NCBI GenBank assembly: GCA_028713895.1
Contig: JAQTNH010000001.1
Span: 307,808-371,807, forward strand
Reading direction: 5' to 3'
From: Candidatus Nanoarchaeia archaeon
GTDB lineage: Archaea; Nanobdellota; Nanobdellia; CSSed11-243R1
DNA: 64,000 bases
The stretch's first letter is position 1. Each line of letters begins with the position of its first letter. The notes under the pieces are model-generated. The model did no database searches and was not told the DNA's origin. It saw nothing but the letters and a program-made list of their open reading frames with translations. This document shows positions 18,870 through 28,097 of the stretch, in pieces. The position numbers and the translations under genes are program-made.

Positions 18870-19861
18870 ATCGCCTCAATACACACTACAACCGCGTCAT
18901 GCGCGTATTCCCATGGTGAATTCCCGGATATGCCGTCATGCACTATGTCTCCCTGGCGCTCTTCATCTGAATATTCCCCCATGTGAATCCAGGACTCCCT
19001 GTTCTCTTTTGCCAAATCAGAATATGCTTTTGCATCATTATACAAGGCTGGGTAACAGATGCTCGTGCCTGCAGTGTACAAGTCATATTTGTGGTCATCC
19101 TTGTACATGATATAGACTATTGAGTCCTTGATGCTGCATCCGCTGAAGCTCGCAAAATTATTGCCCTTGGACTCACCTGCGCAGTAAAGATACAGGCGCA
19201 TTTCTTCGTCATTGCCCTTAAACCAGTCGGTCTTGTTCGGATACATTTTCAGAAGCGCATCATAGGCATCATTGAAAGTAACTGATTTGTCAAGATGGGT
19301 TTCAAGAATGAAAATAGCTCGCGGGTTCGGGGGGTCTGCGCCTGCAAGAGGGTCATATCTCCCGTTGCCCATTATATCGCGCGCATCAATCAGGCTTCCG
19401 GCCAAAACTTTGTAAAACTCTTCAGGAGCGGATTCTTTTCCAGCCTCAACTTTGCCGATGTCAACTGTGCTTGGGGGACAGACAAGGGGAAAAGTTGAAA
19501 GCAGTTCAAGGGAGAATGCATCTGCTTGGTCAATCCCCTCCATGTAACCTCCATAGGCAGCACCTGCGACTCCCGGGGCCCCAAGAACTCCTCCAGCAGG
19601 TATAAGAACAATTGCAGCGATGATTCCGTATGCTGTGCCGTAGATTGATGCATACGTAGATGAAAGGACATTTATAATCTTCATAATCACTTCAAGCAGG
19701 ATTCCGCGGGAATATGATGACGCTGTGCATGCAAGACTGTAAACTGATGTTTTTGCAGGGCCTGCAACTCCCTGCGCCAAAAGAAGATAAAGGACTATGA
19801 CAGAGACTGTCACTGCAATCACAAGCCCTATTACAGTTTCAAAAAATGCTTTCTTGTTCAC
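18866..19861 (-). CDS. pilin-like protein, paralogue of 17478..18869
   Basis: MNKKAFFETVIGLVIAVTVSVIVLYLLLAQG; shared YDP..G..PPNPRA.F motif. Confidence 0.68.
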   Translation of the reverse strand: MNKKAFFETVIGLVIAVTVSVIVLYLLLAQGVAGPAKTSVYSLACTASSYSRGILLEVIMKIINVLSSTYASIYGTAYGIIAAIVLIPAGGVLGAPGVAGAAYGGYMEGIDQADAFSLELLSTFPLVCPPSTVDIGKVEAGKESAPEEFYKVLAGSLIDARDIMGNGRYDPLAGADPPNPRAIFILETHLDKSVTFNDAYDALLKMYPNKTDWFKGNDEEMRLYLYCAGESKGNNFASFSGCSIKDSIVYIMYKDDHKYDLYTAGTSICYPALYNDAKAYSDLAKENRESWIHMGEYSDEERQGDIVHDGISGNSPWEYAHDAVVVCIEAI

Positions 19862-20116
19862 TTATTTTCCCCCGCCAAGTATATCCCAGATGTATGTCCC
19901 GAAGCTTGATGCCGGGCCGGCTGCCTGCTGCGGAGAAAGCTTCCACCACAGCAGAGCCGCGACAAGCGCGACAACAACTATGAAAAATATTATTGCGACA
20001 ATCATTTTTACATTAAATTCAGTTCCCTGCTCCTCAAAGCCTTTTTTTTGGGAAAGCAAAGCATTTAGGGAAAAGAAACCTTCAGATTTTTTTATGCCCT
20101 TCTTGTTCATTTCCAT
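19862..20116 (-). CDS. small membrane protein of the pilus locus
   Basis: MEMNKKGIKK...NVKMIVAIIFFIVVVALVAALLWWK. Confidence 0.58.
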   Translation of the reverse strand: MEMNKKGIKKSEGFFSLNALLSQKKGFEEQGTEFNVKMIVAIIFFIVVVALVAALLWWKLSPQQAAGPASSFGTYIWDILGGGK

Positions 20117-20121
20117 TGCCC

Positions 20122-20787
20122 CTATTTGAAACATACCCCGTAATCCTGCGCTTCATTCTCGGAAGGCGCGATGCCTGGAACAGAGGAGTCTGCTGTGAAC
20201 TGCAGCGTGCACGGAACAAGAGCGGATGTGTCAATCTCCAGGTACTGCGTGCTTATTATGCGTTCGGAGCCGGACTGGATATCGGCCGGGGTTGTGCCGC
20301 TCCAGACATCCCTGGTTTGCTGGTACATGTGCACTGTTGCTTTTGCAGGCTCCATTCCGTTGTTAGTGACTTTCAGCGTGACAATCGCATATTTTGCATT
20401 TGTTTTCGGGAAATTCGCAGTGCATCCTGATGTGCAGGCATCTTTTGCGGATTTTGCAGGGTCCTCAGTGGGCGAACCAAATTTTGCATCGCAGCGCGCA
20501 TTGCATTCAGCGTAGCTGTCAGTTGAAATGCTTTCTACAGAAACAAGCATTGCAAGGCTGTCTGCTGTGCCCATGTGCGCTGCAGGGGAATAAAGAAGCC
20601 ATTTGACTCCTGTGTAACAAAGAAGCTGGTCATATGAGATGAAGGTGCCTGTGAAAAGCGAAATGACAACGACAGTGCTTATTATCAAAGACATGAACAA
20701 TCCTGCGAACACAATACCCTTTCTGCCCCTTTCTTTAGAAAAGAAAGGTGTAAGCTGCCCCAAAGAAACTAATATAGATTTCTTCAT
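20122..20787 (-). CDS. pilin-like secreted protein with repeat-derived N-terminal segment
   Basis: MKKSILVSLGQLTPFFSKERGRKGIVFAGLFMSLIISTVVVISLF; Cys-rich ectodomain. Confidence 0.62.
   Translation of the reverse strand: MKKSILVSLGQLTPFFSKERGRKGIVFAGLFMSLIISTVVVISLFTGTFISYDQLLCYTGVKWLLYSPAAHMGTADSLAMLVSVESISTDSYAECNARCDAKFGSPTEDPAKSAKDACTSGCTANFPKTNAKYAIVTLKVTNNGMEPAKATVHMYQQTRDVWSGTTPADIQSGSERIISTQYLEIDTSALVPCTLQFTADSSVPGIAPSENEAQDYGVCFK
20723..20769. repeat. dispersed hairpin repeat (family B) inside a coding region
   Basis: ctgcccctttctttagaaaagaaaggtgtaagctgccccaaagaaac. Confidence 0.85.
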
Positions 20788-20952
20788 GCGAACTCACCCT
20801 GCCCTTTTTTCTTCAAAAGAGAAAAGCGTAAGCTGCGGAAAAGAGAACATATCATCCTGCTCATGCGAACTCACCCCTGCCCTCTTTTCTCGCAAGAAAA
20901 GAGTGTAAGCTGCCCAGAAAAGAGGCATTTACGTATTTCATGCGAACTCACC
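20784..20952. repeat. two tandem 77-bp units: hairpin element plus duplicated TadC-gene tail
   Basis: tcatgcgaactcacc at 20784-20798, 20861-20875 and 20938-20952, separated by hairpin elements (20799-20848, 20877-20926). Confidence 0.92.
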
Positions 20953-23004
20953 AAGTGTTATTGCGATGCGCGCCATGCTTCCAAATCCGATTGTGACCAC
21001 GAGTGTTATGATAAGATAAACAGTCATTGATATAAAAAGCGAACGCTGTATGCTGTCAAGCATCTGCACCCTGTCATCGCCGTACTCAATCTTGCTCGCA
21101 AGCACAGTGGAGATGACAACAATCTCGACAAGATATATCCCGACAACTATCTGGAAAATCGGCAGGGGTATTGTGCTGCTCATCTGGAAGAACCCGAATG
21201 CCATGGAGCCCCCAAGGGAAGAGCCGCCTCCGAGAGTCGAGGGAAGGGATGCTGCGGTTGTTGCGCTGGTGATTTTTTCTCCGAGCACCGAGAGTATAAT
21301 CATAATCATCGCTGTCAAGCCGACAATTATCCCTGAGATAAGGGGCGCGATGAACGCTGTCTGGAACTTGATTGTTGAAATTGTCTCTGCAAGCACATCG
21401 CGGATTTTTTCCTCGATGCGGTGCACTGACTGGAGATAAGTCGAAATGTGCATGAGCGAGGTTGCCGCAACTTCCTGCGACTCCTTTGTTGACTCGATGA
21501 AAATTTTCATGACGCTCTTGATAAGGGCGGACGGGTAAAACACAAGCGCCCCGTAGACGCTGTCAAAAATTGCGCGCTTCAAATCCATACCGAGCTTCTG
21601 CATGTTGTTAACAACCTGGTGGATGAAATCCGCAATGTTTGAGTTCTTCATTGTCTGGGCTGTCTTCAGCATTGCAACTTCAGCAGGAACGCCCTCGGAC
21701 AAGCGGTTCCCTATCTGGAAAACTGCGTAGGAGAAATCATCCTCTGTGCTGCGGATTGCCTTGCGGATTGCAACACGTGGCCCGGTCGCGAGCTTGCAGA
21801 AAAATGCTATTGCAAACCCGAGAGCTGCAACCAGAAACATCGAGAAAAATATGTCGTTCTCAGAGGGCATCGCAGACTGGAAGTATAAAGCATAAACAAA
21901 GTAAACAGAACTGAACAAAAGGAAAACAATGACTGCGGGAATAATTGCGTGCACAGGCTTTCCAAACAGGATAAACTTGTTGCGCGGCGGAGCATCAGGG
22001 TGGTTCTCAACATCAATCTGCTGGAATGCTGCAGGGCGCGTTGCAAGAACCTGATAAATCAAAATGATTACAACGCCAGGAAGTATTATGTCGTACAATA
22101 TGAAAAGCGTCGTCGGATTAACGACATCCGCCATGAATGCGCCAATCAACGGGAGCATGACAAGCCCCATGATTGGGAGGGTGATGCCGAGCATGAAAAT
22201 TGCGGAGACTGGGGTTCGCAGGTTGTTGACATAGTGCACCATTGTCTCGTAAGTGCCGTCAAGGATGCGCTTCAATGCCTGGTCAAGCATGTTCAGCCGG
22301 CGCTCCTCGCTTGTCTGCACCAGGGAAGTTTCAATGAGATAAACTGAATCCACAAAAGCGTCATTGTAATCGCGCCACTGCTCAAGATAGTGGCTCAGGG
22401 CGTCAATGATGTCAACATATTTCTTGACAGAAACATCCCAGAGAAGTTTTGCGAGGTCGTCTGCAAGCGGGCCTTCAAGGTTCTCTGCAGCGAACTTCAC
22501 TGCAGCCTCGAGATTGGAAACGTTCTTCATGTAAATGACAATGTAAAGCACAGCCATTATCATCTCCGTGCCGACGCGGGAGCGGCGTATCATCAGGAGA
22601 CGCTGCGGATAACTGCGGAAATAAAAGAATGCAATCACTGCGCTAAGCATCAGGGTGACTGCAAAAAGCATCGAGATGAAAAGGAAACCTGCGCCCAAAA
22701 GGAATAGTGCCATGAACGCAAGCAGCGCGAATGCCATTGAGTCCTCTGCAGTGAGGTTCATGTTGAATGCCTTGAAAATTGTGTCTATCTCGCTCTTTTT
22801 CGGCTCATTGACTTTGTACTTGATGAAGCTGCCTGCAAATTTTGCGAGCTTTTCATATAGCATGCGTATGCGGTTCTTTCCTCCGGAGAAAATCTTGAAC
22901 TCGCGCGAAGTAATGTCCTCTGGGGTGCTGCCTCTTTTTTCAGAGATGTAATCGTTCAAGAGCCTTGAAGCGATTTCTTTTTCAGGTTGTTCTTTTTTAG
23001 CCAT
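20938..23004 (-). CDS. archaeal pilus/archaellum assembly membrane protein (FlaJ/TadC-like, apparently two fused T2SF-type modules)
   Basis: Start MAKKEQPEKEIASRLL at 23004; two similar hydrophobic modules; adjacent to the ATPase. Confidence 0.82.
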   Translation of the reverse strand: MAKKEQPEKEIASRLLNDYISEKRGSTPEDITSREFKIFSGGKNRIRMLYEKLAKFAGSFIKYKVNEPKKSEIDTIFKAFNMNLTAEDSMAFALLAFMALFLLGAGFLFISMLFAVTLMLSAVIAFFYFRSYPQRLLMIRRSRVGTEMIMAVLYIVIYMKNVSNLEAAVKFAAENLEGPLADDLAKLLWDVSVKKYVDIIDALSHYLEQWRDYNDAFVDSVYLIETSLVQTSEERRLNMLDQALKRILDGTYETMVHYVNNLRTPVSAIFMLGITLPIMGLVMLPLIGAFMADVVNPTTLFILYDIILPGVVIILIYQVLATRPAAFQQIDVENHPDAPPRNKFILFGKPVHAIIPAVIVFLLFSSVYFVYALYFQSAMPSENDIFFSMFLVAALGFAIAFFCKLATGPRVAIRKAIRSTEDDFSYAVFQIGNRLSEGVPAEVAMLKTAQTMKNSNIADFIHQVVNNMQKLGMDLKRAIFDSVYGALVFYPSALIKSVMKIFIESTKESQEVAATSLMHISTYLQSVHRIEEKIRDVLAETISTIKFQTAFIAPLISGIIVGLTAMIMIILSVLGEKITSATTAASLPSTLGGGSSLGGSMAFGFFQMSSTIPLPIFQIVVGIYLVEIVVISTVLASKIEYGDDRVQMLDSIQRSLFISMTVYLIITLVVTIGFGSMARIAITLGEFA

Positions 23005-23005
23005 T

Positions 23006-25315
23006 TTATTCCCTTGATGATTCAGCAATCCTTGATTTGAGCCATGTTTCGAATTCGCGCAGGACATCCCTCTTGTCGGGATACCCGTTCTCTGTGCTAA
23101 GCCTGCTGAAAATGTTGTGGAACGCGTCGTTCGCCTCGACAACAAAATTTGATTCAAGCAGCCCCTTCGGGCCCTCGATGAGCCTGGTTTTGTTCGCATA
23201 GTTTACCAGCATCTCTTTCAGCTCTCCGCGGAGAACAATGTTCTCCCATACGCGGTCCCAGTTCCCTGCCCAGTCCCGCACGCGCGATGCGATTGACTTG
23301 ACAATCTCTGAGCCGCCCTCAAGCAAATCTTTTGTAGCGTCAATGCGGTCGTTCTTTGCATCATAAGACATGAGGTTGACAAACCCGCCCTCTGTCATCG
23401 GGTCATTCTCCCATTTCTTGCGGACTTCTGTAATGTTGACAAGGCGGCGGTTCTCGGTAATCTGCCCTGGCGAACGGACTTTTCCTGCGATAAGAATAAT
23501 GTCTGTCGCCTTGAAGGATGTGCGCGGAACCTTCAAATCATTTACAACCCTGTCGAACACGCCGTATGGCGAGTCGCCGTGGATTGTCCCTGCAACAACA
23601 TTTGCAAGCGCGCCGATTCTCATTGATTCGTAAAGAGCAAGAGCTTCCTTTGAACGGACCTCTCCTATGATGAGAGCGGAGTCTCCAAGACGCAGCGAGG
23701 TGCGGATTCCATCCTCTGCAGAGAGCTCTGCCTTTTCTCCGACAATTGCAGAACGGACTTTCAGGGGAAGGATGTTGTACCCCAAATTCTTGAGATACTC
23801 ATCAGGAAGTTCAAGGGTGTCCTCAACTGTGATGACACGGTACTTGCGCATGATTTCAACCATGAGGGATGAAAGCAGGGAAGTTTTTCCGCTTCCCCTG
23901 GTTCCAGCGACAAGCACTGTGCGCGCCCCGTCAACAAGGAACGAAATCAGTCCTGCTGCAAGCGGAGTCATATTCTTGTTGTTTATGAAAAGCGGAAGTG
24001 TCCACGGGCGCTCCCTGTGCTGGCGGAATGCAAAAGCATAGCCAGTGGGCGAAAGAGGATTTTGGATTATTGAACTTCGCGCTGCCGCAACATCAGGGAT
24101 ATTAAGCTCGGTGTCAAGCACAGGATTTGCCTCGTCAAGAGGGCGTCCTGAAATCAAACGGAACCTTGACGCCCATGAGTCTGCCTCGCGGCGGTTTGGG
24201 ATTATGTTTGTATCGCACTCGCCGAATTTCGCATGCTTTACGAAAATAGGAGAGGAGCCTACAGGAGCATTGATGTAAATGTCCTCTATCTGCCTGTCCT
24301 GCAGAAGAACCTCAATCATCCCGAATCCGACAGTCAGGCGCACAAGAATTTTTGCGAGCTTCTGAATCTGCACGTATGAAATTGCTATCCCGCGCTTTGC
24401 CGCGACCTGGGTGATAAGGTCCTGCGCGATATTAAAGAAAACAGAACGCATGCGCTGGGGGTCAATGAACTCCTCCTCGCTCGGCTTGTAGCGCGCCATG
24501 ACTTCGCGCGCCTCATCAAGAAGAACGTATTCATCCTCGCTCAGCTGGAACTCGGGCGGAAGAACATGGTAACGCATCCTTATCTGTTTCGGAAGCTTGA
24601 GAATGGAAACATCCGCTTTCAAATCCTTGCCGACTGAATAGGACTCTATCTCCTCTGAAAATGTCGGGGGCTCAGCCTGCAGGCGCGTGAACATGAAGTT
24701 CGGGCTTATCATCGGCTCGAACATCTTGAAGTAAATGTCGCGCTCGCCTACCTTGTATCCGGCTATGTAAGGCTTTGCAAGCTTCACCAAATCAGTCTTT
24801 TCAAGAGTGCTTATGATTTCATCAAGGACTGAAATGAATATTTTTACAGGCTCCTGGAACTTTTTCTCGTAAGTATCCAGCTGCGCAACCTTTTCGCGCT
24901 TTGTGCGGATGAGAGTGACGTATGCGCCGATTGGGTCTGACTTAAGCTGGTCAATCACTATGCGCTTGAGCAGGGATATGAACTCAGGATAAAGGAACAT
25001 TGTATTTGAATCGGAAAGCCCGATTTTATGCGGGTTAAGAATATTCTTCTCCTTGATGAAATAGATGTATGCGTCTGCAATCTGGTTGAGAAGATTCACC
25101 TGCTCAAGAGGGTAGACATAATTCCGCTCAGCCTTGTAGGTTATTGTGGTGACTGTGCCGGTTTCAACCAGAAGGTCAACTGTGCGGGACATGCATTCAG
25201 GGCTGTTTTCAAGCGAAGGATAAAACGGACAGCCAAAGGTACTGACAATAAGGTTTGCCTCATTCCCTTCCCGCTGAACCTCGTAATCAAAACACTTGTT
25301 CTGCTGGTTTTCCAA
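23006..25315 (-). CDS. type II/IV secretion system ATPase (FlaI/TadA/VirB11 family)
   Basis: AGTRGSGKTSLLSSLMVEIM Walker A; RVITVEDTLELP; RLGDSALIIGEVRSKEALALYESMRIGALANVVAGTIHGDS. Confidence 0.93.
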   Translation of the reverse strand: MENQQNKCFDYEVQREGNEANLIVSTFGCPFYPSLENSPECMSRTVDLLVETGTVTTITYKAERNYVYPLEQVNLLNQIADAYIYFIKEKNILNPHKIGLSDSNTMFLYPEFISLLKRIVIDQLKSDPIGAYVTLIRTKREKVAQLDTYEKKFQEPVKIFISVLDEIISTLEKTDLVKLAKPYIAGYKVGERDIYFKMFEPMISPNFMFTRLQAEPPTFSEEIESYSVGKDLKADVSILKLPKQIRMRYHVLPPEFQLSEDEYVLLDEAREVMARYKPSEEEFIDPQRMRSVFFNIAQDLITQVAAKRGIAISYVQIQKLAKILVRLTVGFGMIEVLLQDRQIEDIYINAPVGSSPIFVKHAKFGECDTNIIPNRREADSWASRFRLISGRPLDEANPVLDTELNIPDVAAARSSIIQNPLSPTGYAFAFRQHRERPWTLPLFINNKNMTPLAAGLISFLVDGARTVLVAGTRGSGKTSLLSSLMVEIMRKYRVITVEDTLELPDEYLKNLGYNILPLKVRSAIVGEKAELSAEDGIRTSLRLGDSALIIGEVRSKEALALYESMRIGALANVVAGTIHGDSPYGVFDRVVNDLKVPRTSFKATDIILIAGKVRSPGQITENRRLVNITEVRKKWENDPMTEGGFVNLMSYDAKNDRIDATKDLLEGGSEIVKSIASRVRDWAGNWDRVWENIVLRGELKEMLVNYANKTRLIEGPKGLLESNFVVEANDAFHNIFSRLSTENGYPDKRDVLREFETWLKSRIAESSRE

Positions 25316-25410
25316 TCCCTCACCTACCGAAAACTACTTTTTTACTTTGTATATGCCAATATATTTATATTAACATATAGTTATATAATTTTAGTAAGGT
25401 GGGATGATAA

Positions 25411-25833
25411 ATGGCGAATTTAGTAGGCGGTAATGTAAAACAAACACCGGAAATGATTGTAATGCAACAGCAGCAGGAATCAAGGCGCACTGCTGAGCTT
25501 AACGAGCGCACACGGCTTCTTGAGGAACGCGGCAAACAATTGATGCAGAAACTGCAGGTTATAGACGAAACCAGCCAGAAAAAAATAATAGACCTGAAGG
25601 AAAAGCTGCAGTCGGTTGAAAGCCAGATATCTGGGCTGCGCAAAGAATTCGAGGAAAGCAAGGAAATAATCCGGAGAATCATGAAAGAGCTGGAGCAGAC
25701 AGCCAAACTGAGCGATGTGAAAGTTCTGGAAAAATACATAAACATGGTTGATATTACAAGACTGATAAACAAGGAGGATGTTCTCAGGATAGTGGAGGAA
25801 CACACTGAAGAGCACCACCGCAAAAAAAAGTAA
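25411..25833 (+). CDS. coiled-coil protein
   Basis: Charged heptad-rich 140 aa; divergent from the ATPase with TATA-like sequences between. Confidence 0.6.
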   Translation: MANLVGGNVKQTPEMIVMQQQQESRRTAELNERTRLLEERGKQLMQKLQVIDETSQKKIIDLKEKLQSVESQISGLRKEFEESKEIIRRIMKELEQTAKLSDVKVLEKYINMVDITRLINKEDVLRIVEEHTEEHHRKKK

Positions 25834-25845
25834 TGGAGCTGAAAA

Positions 25846-26628
25846 ATGGCATTTTTTAATTTTGGAAAAGGAAATGAAAACGCGATGGGCGCAAATGTTC
25901 CCGTGTCGCAGTTTCTTTCAATGAAAGCGCAGGGAATGAACAACTCCCAGATTGCAAACCAGCTCAGGGCTGCAGGATTCTCGCTCACACAGATAAGAGA
26001 CGCAATGGCGCAGGCGGAAATAAAGAGCGCTGTAGTTCCCGGAGGTGCTGATATGGGATTTAATCCGAATGTTCAAACAGGAGGGCCGCTGCCCGAAATG
26101 ATGCCAGAGGAAAACATGATGCAGAGCAATATGCCGCAGATGCCTGGCGAAGAGATGCAAAACCCAGGAATGGAGCAGATGGAAATGCCTCCGCTGCCTG
26201 ATGTGCCTGCAGCGCCGCTAGGGATGGAAATGCAGCAGCCACAAAATTATCCGATGCAGCAACAGTATCCTGCACAGCAGAGAGGGGCTGCGCCAGAACA
26301 GATAATCAATGAGCTCCAGCGGGTTATTGAAGAAATAATCGAGGAAAAATGGAGCGGTGTTGATGACAAGCTTAATGCCCTTGAAGTGTGGAAAGCGAAG
26401 CTCGAGGGAAACATAAGCGAATCAAACAACAGGATAGGCGCGCTAAACCAGCGGCTGGATTCCATTTCAAAAGGGATGTTTGAGAAAACAGAGTCATACC
26501 AGGGGACAATGGAAGATGTCAACACGCAGATGGAAGCTGTTGAAAAGCTGATGGGCAAGCTTGTGCCGAGCCTTGCAGAAGAAATCAAAGAGCTGCGGGA
26601 TGTTGTTGAAAAACTTAAAAAACATTAA
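25846..26628 (+). CDS. coiled-coil protein with UBA-like N-terminal helix and Met/Pro/Gln-rich linker
   Basis: MKAQGMNNSQIANQLRAAGFSLTQIRDAMAQAE, then MPQMPGEEMQNPGMEQM, then coiled coil. Confidence 0.6.
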   Translation: MAFFNFGKGNENAMGANVPVSQFLSMKAQGMNNSQIANQLRAAGFSLTQIRDAMAQAEIKSAVVPGGADMGFNPNVQTGGPLPEMMPEENMMQSNMPQMPGEEMQNPGMEQMEMPPLPDVPAAPLGMEMQQPQNYPMQQQYPAQQRGAAPEQIINELQRVIEEIIEEKWSGVDDKLNALEVWKAKLEGNISESNNRIGALNQRLDSISKGMFEKTESYQGTMEDVNTQMEAVEKLMGKLVPSLAEEIKELRDVVEKLKKH

Positions 26629-26639
26629 GGCAAACGAAA

Positions 26640-26795
26640 ATGAACGCTGACAAAATTTTGACTGCAGTAATCATCGCCACAGTCATGTATCTCATCCTTA
26701 ACATTTTCCTTAACCAGCAATTTTCTGCGGGAATCGCAGCAGCCGGCGCTGTGCTGATGACAATGCTGTGCAGAGACTTAAGAAAAAAACATTAA
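26640..26795 (+). CDS. 51-aa two-helix membrane protein
   Basis: Reads MNADKILTAVIIATVMYLILNIFLNQQFSAGIAAAGAVLMTMLCRDLRKKH*. Confidence 0.5.
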   Translation: MNADKILTAVIIATVMYLILNIFLNQQFSAGIAAAGAVLMTMLCRDLRKKH

Positions 26796-26796
26796 A

Positions 26797-27462
26797 TTAT
26801 TTCTTGGGCAGGTTCCAGCGCGAGACAATGAAAACAATCAGCGCGAGCAGGGGAATAGTAATCATTACGCCTATGACGCGCGGGTGCATCACAAGGCAAA
26901 GGATTCCGCCCTGTCCGAAGAATAATATAGGGGCAAGATACCTGCCCTGAAGCGTGCAGTGATACTCATAGCGCAGAGGGATGTCGTGGAACGGGTTCCC
27001 TGTAAGGTTCGCTGAAAGCTCGCTCTCAATCAGGGTTGTGTTCTGCAGGGAATAAAGCTCGTACATTTCGTGAACATCATCATAATAAATTTTCCACCCT
27101 GCAAAGAAAACAAACGCAATGCTGATTATTGTGATTGTCCAAATCAGGATTTTTGTAGTCTTTTCGTTCTCCTTCTGCATGAAAGTCTCCATCTTGAACC
27201 CCAGCAGGAACAGGATAAGAAAAATTGCGGCGAGGAGTATTATCAGGAGCGCAAAGTAAGGGATTATCTGAACCATGTATTTGAATGCGCCTGAAAATGC
27301 GAACAACAGCCCTATGACAAACGCGATAACACTGTTGATTGTTGCGCTGCCAGTAAGGAACTTTGTTTTTGAAAGCACCCCGTAAAAGAGCGCGAAAACA
27401 AGAAGGAAGCTTAAAAGAAAATTAAAAAGTTCGGCAAAAAAACCAAAAAGAAACTCCATCAA
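26797..27462 (-). CDS. polytopic membrane protein (paralogue A)
   Basis: FNFLLSFLLVFALFYGVLSKTKFLTG...INSVIAFVIG shared with 27472 and 28684 ORFs. Confidence 0.65.
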   Translation of the reverse strand: MMEFLFGFFAELFNFLLSFLLVFALFYGVLSKTKFLTGSATINSVIAFVIGLLFAFSGAFKYMVQIIPYFALLIILLAAIFLILFLLGFKMETFMQKENEKTTKILIWTITIISIAFVFFAGWKIYYDDVHEMYELYSLQNTTLIESELSANLTGNPFHDIPLRYEYHCTLQGRYLAPILFFGQGGILCLVMHPRVIGVMITIPLLALIVFIVSRWNLPKK

Positions 27463-27471
27463 GTTGCTCCG

Positions 27472-28083
27472 CTAATGCTTCTTCGAAACATAAACTATGA
27501 GGAAGGTTGACAAAGCAAGTATGCCCAGCAGCACAACTGTGCCGAGAACCTTTGGATTTCCCATGATGCACGCCATTGCGCGCTGTCCGGTCAGGTGCTC
27601 AAAGTCGCAGGTTTCAGGGCCTGGAAGAACAACCTCGTTAACAATCACTTCCCCGGATGCGCCTTCAGTTATGTTCACTGTCTGCTCTCCGGACGCCATG
27701 TTGCTGAGGGTTGAGCCATAAAGCTGCCCAATAACATAAAGCACGAAAATCACCGCAATGAGTATGATTGTGATTGTCGGGCCTTTTGACTCGAAAAGCC
27801 ATTCGGATTTTGCCCCGAAAAACAGGAATACCAAAAACAGCAGGAACAATATTACAAACAGGCTTGCCATGTACGGCGTCAGAGCCATCAGGAACTTTCC
27901 TGCTCCTGAAAGCGCAACCATGAAACCCATTACAGCTGCGACGACTGCATTTACGCTCGGAGATTCGCTGAGAATCTTTGTCTTGGCGAGCAGGCCGTAA
28001 ACCAGGGCGAACACCAGCAAAAACGGAAGGAAAAATGCAAATATGTCTGAAAATATTCCGATTGATTCAAGCAGTGTTGCCAT
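27472..28083 (-). CDS. polytopic membrane protein (paralogue B)
   Basis: FAFFLPFLLVFALVYGLLAKTKILSESPSVNAVVAAVMG. Confidence 0.65.
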   Translation of the reverse strand: MATLLESIGIFSDIFAFFLPFLLVFALVYGLLAKTKILSESPSVNAVVAAVMGFMVALSGAGKFLMALTPYMASLFVILFLLFLVFLFFGAKSEWLFESKGPTITIILIAVIFVLYVIGQLYGSTLSNMASGEQTVNITEGASGEVIVNEVVLPGPETCDFEHLTGQRAMACIMGNPKVLGTVVLLGILALSTFLIVYVSKKH

Positions 28084-28097
28084 GATTTATCTCCTGT

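Noticed and set aside
20784-20952. CRISPR-like array interpretation of the 77-bp tandem units
   Set aside because: Only three 15-bp repeats, which coincide with a gene tail including the stop codon; the intervening sequences are homologous hairpins, not unique spacers.
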